DNA from: Neelides folsomi
Lineage: Eukaryota; Arthropoda; Collembola; Neelipleona; Neelidae
Reading direction: 5' to 3'
DNA length: 25,021 nt
Assembly (NCBI GenBank): GCA_034687125.1
Contig: JAQGBZ010000628.1
Coordinates: 1 to 25,021, forward strand
The notes under the pieces: model-generated
What the model was told of the DNA's origin: nothing
Database searches by the model: none
The model's input: only the letters and a program-made list of their open reading frames with translations
In this document: one piece after another, positions 18,410 to 25,021 of the stretch
How the letters are laid out: the number at the start of each line of letters is the position of its first letter
How positions within the stretch are numbered: position 1 is the first letter of the stretch
Made by a program: the position numbers and the translations under genes

Positions 18410-18868
18410 ATTTCAATCCTTTGTCAATTTGTCAATGTCATGTTTACTTAGCTTGTTTAAATAAACAAAACATTTTAAAAGTCATGTACCTAATTCATTT
18501 TAAGTCATATGGCATAAAATTAAATAGTTTAAATAAAAGATTATCTACTACTTATCAAAATGCTTTTAAAATATTAATTTAAAAACGTCGATAAAATGAC
18601 AAATCAATAAAAATCTAATTGGGCCACTTATGAATTGCAAATTATTTTATCTATGATTGGTTGCTTAGGTTAATTGAAATAAAATGATTAAATATTAAAT
18701 TATTTATGTTGCTGAATACCTTTAATTACTGCTATAATGTTTCTATATTTACATTTTATTCAAAATATTTTAAATTTCAATATTCATATAATAGGTTTTA
18801 ATTTTATTCGGATCAAATTTTATTGTAATATCAATTTTTTTAAATAAGAACGGCGAGTTTAGTCAAAG
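18410..18868. other. Spacer between receptor copy 3 and the DOMON gene
   Basis: It holds the former promoter region of copy 3, including the shared upstream motif, and the 3' UTR of the DOMON gene. No exon was recognised. Confidence 0.4.
18555..18571 (-). promoter_or_regulatory. Upstream motif shared by the three receptor copies (copy 3)
   Basis: The minus strand reads TTTTAAAAGCATTTTG about 190 bases above the copy 3 start. It is nearly identical to the copy 1 motif, although the gene itself is broken. Confidence 0.35.
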
Positions 18869-19698
18869 TTAAATCTTGATTAGTTCAATATTTGAAATTC
18901 CTCTATTTGTTCCATGATATAGAAGGTCATCTGTTAGTCCGTAAGCCCATATCACTTTGGTAACTCCAGGCTTTAAAATTTAAAAAAACATATGAATTAA
19001 AAGAAATATTTGATCATTTTTATAAATATTATGTTTAAAAGTATGTACATAGGTACTTTATAATAAATTAAATGGTGCATATTTATCTTATACTTATTAT
19101 TATTTTATCTAATATTTAAATACACATGACATTACAATAATTGGAACGTCGTCTTCATCTCCCGTATCAAATTTTCTTTTTATTGTCAAAACCGTGTGCG
19201 TAGTGTTTGCACGGAATTCAATTAATTCCCAATCTTGACTTTTGTCTAAAAGTGGGACAGCATAATCCTCAATACCGTGTCGGTCCTGTTTTATAAAAGT
19301 ATTTCTATATACTAAACAAATTTATACACCAATTAATAAATATAAATATATATTTAATTTATATTATTTAATTATAAGGTTATTATTATTAAAAATATTG
19401 TTCTCACGTCAAAATATGGAAAAAGTGATCCGTGGCGAATTCCGCCAATTATCATGTCCGATCCAGCCATTTCCCCGTTATTTGAAATTCCGAGTCCAAC
19501 ATAGCCAGTAGTGAAAACAGAAACAATAAAAGTAATCTCCTCGTCTTCCAAATTCAATTCCCATCCCAAAACGAAAAATCCAAAGTTGTCCAAAATGGTT
19601 TCTTTGTGTTGATGTTTATTTTGTACTGCGTATGCACTTGGTCTGACTGTTCCGCAAATAACAAAAGAAATGCAAAGGAACAATATTGACTTGCCCAT
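18869..19698 (-). CDS. Secreted DOMON-domain protein
   Basis: Exons 19698..19408, 19285..19136 and 18970..18869, all phase 0, encode 180 residues. A signal peptide (MGKSILFLCISFVICG..., about 1-24) is followed by one DOMON domain: FFVLGWELNLEDEEITFIVS, TTGYVGLGISNNGEMAGSDM, then DRHGIEDYAVPLLDKSQDW and VIWAYGLTDD-LLYHGTNRG. This is the same order as the DOMON domain of DBH/MOXD1 monooxygenases. The frame then stops at NIELIKI, so the two copper monooxygenase domains are absent. The fold binds haem or sugars in other proteins. Insects are known to have stand-alone secreted DOMON proteins, and this fits. No catalytic function is proposed. Alternative: the 5' part of a broken MOXD1 gene. No monooxygenase exons follow in the next 450 bases, which argues against a simple missed exon. 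Confidence 0.85.
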
Positions 19699-21489
19699 GA
19701 TAAGTTCTTAATGACAATTTTTTCACTTCAGCAATCATCTGTCAAAATGGGTTGCTTAACATTCCAATTTGTCATTTATTGGTGATAAAATCAACATGCA
19801 TAATTGAATGAAGTATTGTCAATCGACTCAAAAATAACTATTGTTATACATATTAAAATTTTCATTATACAATGAACATATGGTTGAATGTTAAATGTAA
19901 AAATTATTAACTTAAACTACAATATAATCATACTTAACAAATTAAATATGTTAGTTAATAAAAACTATGTGTTATTTTATAGATAAATATTTAGAATATT
20001 AAAAAGTAAATATGTAAATATTTAGTTTAAATAGGTGTATGTGTATACCTAGTCAATAAATGCATACCTAATATATTGGTAGTCATATTACTTAAAGTTA
20101 GTACCTAATGAATAATATCAAGGAATATTTATAATACTCTCATATTAGTGTTACAGGAAGATTAACATTTCATTGTTTGCCTAATTGAGTCATGTATTTT
20201 ATATCAATTTAGGTATAGCCGTATACCCTCAATAAAATCTATCAAATTACCTTTGATCGGTATACTCAATTTTGATGGCATGAATGATGGATTACTCAAC
20301 GACATCAAACAGCCTGCTTAATCAAATGAATTGTTTAAGCATTTTCTTAAAATGGGCATGAAATAAAATAACTAACATGTTAGTAACAATAACATATGTT
20401 ATACAGATAGGTCAGATCTGTAGATAGGTTTAACATAATTATCATGTTTTAAGAAATAATTAGAAAAATAAATATATTGACATTAACCCTACATATATAA
20501 TTGTCGATTTTTCTTGTACATTTGTATGTACTTACATGTGAATTTAATACGCTGAATAATCTTATTAAATAAACAAAAAGCAAATAACTTATTTTCAATT
20601 TAATTTAACATAAAAGTTAAATAATTGTACCTACAATATAAGTACCTAGTAAATATATTATAACTTGTAATGTTGTTTGTAAAATAAAGTTTTTCAGCAT
20701 TTTATAGCAATTCTAAAATGAAACTTGTTCAAATATCAAACATATTAAATTGAATATAAAATCTTATCCAAGGCTTTCATAAACTGGAAAAAATATAAAG
20801 CAAGTCATTATCCTTTGGTGTGAATAGCAATAAACATAATAAATATTTATATTTTTTATACTGTATACATGGATGGATCAAAAATATGGCTGATTGCAAG
20901 AGATTGCATAAAAATTAGCCTTGGGCCTCCATTTGTGTATTTGAGGTGCAGAGAAACCCGTTTTGATCCACATCTAAACTATTAATACCAAAAGAACTTA
21001 TCCGAACCATTTAGAATACAAGGACATTATGAAACAAGCTCTTGGAGTCAACCACTATGGAAATCAACACTCACGAGATCATTAATTATTCTCTTAAACA
21101 TCCTCTCGTTTTCATTTAAACTTCCATTCTCCATTGTCTTGTAACATCATGGAGAATTAAACCAGTTTTTTGAACATGAATAATTGAAGGTCGTTGCATT
21201 GGAGCATTTTTCCATTAAACTTTCATTTTATTACTTCCTACATTACAAATAGCTGGACATTTTCTATTTATCGTGCCACAAAGGCACAATTGTTGGCCAA
21301 CTTATAAGGATTTAATTAATAAATGTTTATTTACTTTCGTTTTTACTTATTTGTGTAATGGTGTTTTTTCATTCAACTTAAAAATTTCTATTTTGTTATA
21401 TTCAATTTATTTAACATATTAGAAACTTTTAACATTAATTAATGTTTCATTCAATTAATTTCCAAAACATATTTTAATAAATATTTAAA
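19699..21489. other. Large AT-rich intergenic region between divergent genes
   Basis: It is 1.8 kb between the DOMON gene (-) and the SLC23 gene (+), holding both promoters. I found no coding exon on either strand. It is rich in ATTTA/TTAAA words, and it contains a pair of adjacent 14-bp palindromes. Confidence 0.4.
20371..20402. repeat. Two adjacent 14-bp perfect palindromes
   Basis: ACTAACATGTTAGT (20371-20384) and ATAACATATGTTAT (20389-20402) are each perfectly self-complementary. They share the half-site TAACAT and are four bases apart. Single palindromes of this length are expected a few times by chance in AT-rich DNA. The paired arrangement is less expected and could be a dimeric transcription-factor site. 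Confidence 0.6.
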
Positions 21490-24223
21490 ATGATCAATCG
21501 TGCATTTGAGGTAAGTGATCAATTTTAACTATTGATTTTTTATAAAGCTAATTTCATAATTAAGTGATTAAATGATTTACTTCAGCTCAACGAGGTAATT
21601 GAAATTCATGATGGAATTAATGGACATTCAAAACCAAATGGAATTGCATTTGGGAATGAAGACAAAGAAAAACCAAGTGATTTACTTTATGGAATTGAAG
21701 ATACTCCTCCTTGGTACATGTGCATATTTTTGGGTCTACAGGTGAAAAAAACTTGTTAAAAACTTATTTTAGTTATAAATAGCCATTAAAATACTTATTA
21801 TTCGAATCAATATTAAATTTTTATTATTGAAAAATATATTTTTATAGCATTATTTAGAAATGATCAGTGCAACAGTTGCGTGTGCATTTTTCTTAACCCC
21901 GGCCCTTTGCATGGATGAGGACGATCCAAATAGAGCCAACATTGTCAACACACTCGTTTTCATGTCAGGAATAATTACAATATTACAATCAACATTTGGA
22001 ACTCGGCTTCCAATTGTCCAAGGCGGAAGTTTCTCATATTTAATTCCTGCCCTATCAATTATGAGATTGGATAAATGGACGTGTCCAAAAAACATGACTG
22101 ATTTAAGCGATGAAATGAAAACTGAAGAATGGCAAAAGCGAATGAGAGAATTACAAGGAGCAATTATTTTTGCGGCTCTTTTTGAAACATTACTCGCCTT
22201 GTCAGGTTTCAAAACTTTAAATATATTTTATATTAATTTGCCTAAAATATTTTATGAAATTAATTATATTGATGATTATTTCATAATATTATGGAGATTT
22301 TAAGACATTCTTTTTGGTAGGCCTCATTGGATTATTGCTCAAACGCATCACTCCATTAACTGTTGCTCCAGCAATATTTTTAATTGGGATTTCTCTGTTT
22401 AAACATGCTGCAGGAGAATGTGCAAAAAACTGGTGGATTTCTGGATTGTAATCACTAAATATTCATTTCATTTATGTATATGATTTTTATTTATGATTAT
22501 TAAACTGATAATTCTTATATAACTAACTTTAAGTTGAAGTTTATAAGCTAAATTGTTATTGTTATAGAACATTTGTGCTGTTAGTTCTATTTTCGCAACA
22601 TATGCGAAATCTCAAAGTTCGCTTCCCTTGGAAGATATTCAACAAAACGGGTTCTTCGACTGGTTTTCCAATATTTCAAGTTTTCCCGGTAAATATTTGA
22701 ATTTAAATGAATGTACCATACTAATATTATATTATACATATATACGTCGTTAATTTAACAATGTTATATAAAAACGATTTACATTGTTTCCAATGTTTTC
22801 AGGTTTTGCTTTCTCTTGTAATTGTTGTAATTGTAAGTGCAATTCTGACTGGATTCAACGTCTTCAAGGAAGGAGACGCGGGAAGAATTGATTCGAAAAT
22901 TAAAATATTTACAAATTCACCTTGGTTTTATCTTCCCTTACCATGTAAAGAACGTTAATGTGTATTATTAATCATAAATATTAATTTTTCTTAACTTGTA
23001 TTAAAAAATTTATTTTTGTTTCAGTTCAATGGGGATGGCCAACTGTTTCTGCAGGTGCCGTTCTCGGAGTTATGTCAGGTGTTTTGGCTTCCACTGTTGA
23101 ATCCATAGGAGATTATTACGCATGTGCAAAGATATCAAGTAAAATATAATTAATCAATTAATACATTCATAGTTATTACCTATACAATGAATATTAATTA
23201 TTTTGAAATATTTTTAAAATAATAATTTATTGTCAAACAGACGCGCCAGTTCCGAATGTCGGTGCGATGAACAGAGGAATATTCATTGAAGGTTTTGGTT
23301 GTGTTTTGGGCGGGATTTGGGGTTCTGGAAACGGATCAACTTCATATAGCATGAACATTGGAACAATCAGCATCACCAAAGTGGCTTCAAGAAGAGTTAT
23401 CCAAACAGCTGGACTTGTTATGATTGTTTTATCGTTGATTGGAAAAGCAGGAGCTGTTTTTATTGGTCTTCCAGACCCAATCGTTGGAGGAATCTTTGTG
23501 TACATTTTCCCATTGATTATGGCCGTTGCTATTAAAATACTCCAAGAAGTTGATCTGAACTCATCAAGAAATATTTTTATAGCAAGTTTTGCAATATTCT
23601 TTGGATTGGTAAATTAATTTACATATCAACCCTAATTTTACATTGTAATTTACATAAAGTAAGTATTTGTAATGAGATGAGGATTGTGTTTAAAGTTCTA
23701 CAGAATAATTATTTATTTTATTTAAATCAGAATTATTTTTTTAAATTTCATCTGGATTTGTAGATGATTTCCGAATGGATGATTGCCAATCCTGAGGCGA
23801 TCAACACTGGAGTCGATGAATTGGATAATGTTTTGAAAATTCTTTTGGGAACTGGAATGTTCATTGCTGGCCTAACTGGATTCATATTAGACAATACAAT
23901 TCCAGGTTAATATAAAGACTATAACTCAAATTATTCAACATTTTAATACCTTCCTAATAAACGAAAAATTAATAAATCAAAGGTACAAAAGAGGAACGGG
24001 GCTTAAGTCAATTTTTACCACCAAAACAGAGAAGAGACGATGAAACGGAATTGACCTACGACTTTCCTTTTGGAATGACTTACATTAAAAGGTATGGATG
24101 GATGATCCAATGGATATAAAAAATTATTTCCAAATTCGTATTTTTTATATTCTTTATTTATGATTTAGCATCAACTGGCTAAAGAAATTACCAATTTCGC
24201 CAACTTATGAAAAACATCAATAG
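21490..24223 (+). CDS. SLC23-family nucleobase/ascorbate transporter
   Basis: Eleven exons: 21490..21510, 21586..21741, 21848..22205, 22321..22447, 22568..22688, 22803..22944, 23025..23138, 23241..23608, 23764..23905, 23983..24091 and 24169..24223. They total 1713 bases and 570 residues. This is a plasma-membrane, Na+-coupled transporter of the NAT/SLC23 family, carrying nucleobases or ascorbate. Family marks in order: [17 protein letters not shown] (TM1 QH motif at residues 59-60), [15 protein letters not shown] (117-131), [18 protein letters not shown]-like [21 protein letters not shown], the substrate-binding [10 protein letters not shown] (E334), [10 protein letters not shown], the NAT signature region [14 protein letters not shown] (384-397) and VDLNSSRN. 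The N-terminal tail (about 45 residues) and C-terminal tail are cytosolic. The first exon has only seven codons. The length is close to human SLC23A1, and no lesion is seen. Whether it carries ascorbate or uric acid/nucleobases cannot be told here. Confidence 0.93.
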
Positions 24224-24879
24224 TTCTGTTTTAGAAATTAAAGATGAATTTCATCCTGAATATACAGTGAAATTAACATAAATTTTCTAATAATATTTTT
24301 CAAATAAAGTTAATTCAATAATGTGACAATGTTCAATAAATTATTATACTGCGATGAAATATTATCATAATTCAGAGATTTTATCATTATGATATCATAT
24401 TCATATCATTAGTCATTTATATGCATACTTAAAACTGATCCTGTTAAGATTGCACTCTAAATGGCTATGGTACATGATCATTCATTGAAATTGATCAAAG
24501 TAGATCTGGGTGGTATAACAATAATATGAACCATTAATTCTTTATATCCAGAGACCCCGAATAAAAAATGTAATGGCTATCACTGATTAATCTATCAGAT
24601 TATACATTCTTAATTCTTACGAAATAACATCGTCAGAATATTTCCATATGCAAGCTCATAGTATAGCCTATAAAGCTTAATTGAGCTGATAATAAAAACG
24701 ATTTCTTTTGAAATGATTGTTTGAAATTCGAATGAGTAAATGGTTGTACGTTTTAGACCCATTATTTAAACTTTGACAGATTAGTCAACTCTTTAATAGC
24801 TATAATTTTTGGCTTTGAGCAATCAACATCACATGTTCATTTACTATTTTTATATAAACTTGGAAAACTCCTTATGCTG
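24224..24879. other. 3' flank of the SLC23 gene
   Basis: AT-rich DNA after the stop. It holds the SLC23 poly(A) signal and no recognisable gene or repeat. Confidence 0.4.
24303..24308 (+). terminator. Poly(A) signal of the SLC23 gene
   Basis: AATAAA about 80 bases past the TAG at 24221-24223, inside CAAATAAAGTT. Confidence 0.55.
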
Positions 24880-25021
24880 TCTACAGATAACAATCGGAAT
24901 CTCTGCAAAACCATAGTTTTTCCATGGTTCAAAACCATGTTTCATGGTCAGGGTCTCGATCCTGGATACAAAAACGGGCACATGTGCCCTAAAACGGGCA
25001 CATTGAACCCAAAAAGAGGCA
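24880..25021. repeat. Repeat-rich edge: direct repeats and palindromes
   Basis: AAAACGGGCACAT occurs at 24971-24983 and again at 24991-25003 (period 20), and GGGCACATGTGCCC (24976-24989) is a perfect palindrome. Just before them, ACCATG or CATGGT is repeated three times (about 24925-24950). The local GC content is above its surroundings. It looks like the edge of a satellite or transposable element that continues past the window. Confidence 0.5.

Noticed and set aside
21850..22212. Minus-strand ORF of 120 codons over SLC23 exon 3
   Set aside because: Shadow of the conserved transporter exon on the plus strand.
23233..23505. Minus-strand ORF over SLC23 exon 8
   Set aside because: Shadow of the conserved plus-strand exon with the NAT signature.
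24938..24965. tRNA T-arm-like sequence (CAGGGTCTCGATCCTGG)
   Set aside because: The short stem and loop look like a T-arm, but no acceptor stem, D-arm or anticodon arm can be placed around it.

Overview
The window is animal nuclear DNA: strongly AT-rich, with many short introns (about 55 to 330 bases) that have GT..AG ends, single-gene transcription units on both strands, and AATAAA poly(A) signals. Three tandem genes resembling insect gustatory receptors, with the short phase-0 last exons of that family, point to an insect or close arthropod with a compact genome. The species cannot be named from the sequence. I rebuilt exon structures by hand from reading frame, splice sites and family similarity. 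For SLC23, sulfite oxidase, carboxypeptidase Q, the CAP gene, the DOMON gene and two receptors, every intron phase closes into one open frame.

Layout from left to right. 1-82: end of a DNA transposon (pogo/Tigger-like). 87-1590 (-): PDE8-like cyclic nucleotide phosphodiesterase, possibly continuing off the left edge. 1782-2351 (-): small protein with one C2H2 zinc finger and a SUMO-interacting motif. 2807-4402 (-): Arg-rich protein with a C-terminal MYCBP/AMY-1-like domain. 5617-8156 (+): secreted carboxypeptidase Q with an unusual hydrophobic C-terminus. 8230-10718 (-): sulfite oxidase with haem and molybdenum domains, convergent with CPQ. 11245-12075 (-): GAPR-1-like CAP protein. 12398-18364 (-): three tandem receptor-like genes, two intact and one broken, with a decayed LINE fragment at the break. 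18869-19698 (-): secreted DOMON-only protein. 21490-24223 (+): SLC23 nucleobase/ascorbate transporter. 24880-25021: short repeats and palindromes that look like the edge of another repeat.

The genes do not form a pathway. Most are single-copy genes of unrelated metabolism or signalling. The only dynamic part is the receptor array, which shows tandem duplication with upstream DNA included, a TA-repeat frameshift, loss of a 3' half and retrotransposon debris. No CRISPR, rRNA or convincing tRNA was seen. The observations most worth follow-up are the AMY-1-like fusion protein, the possible GPI-anchored carboxypeptidase Q, the membrane-anchor-like start of sulfite oxidase, and a perfect 18-bp inverted repeat in a receptor intron.
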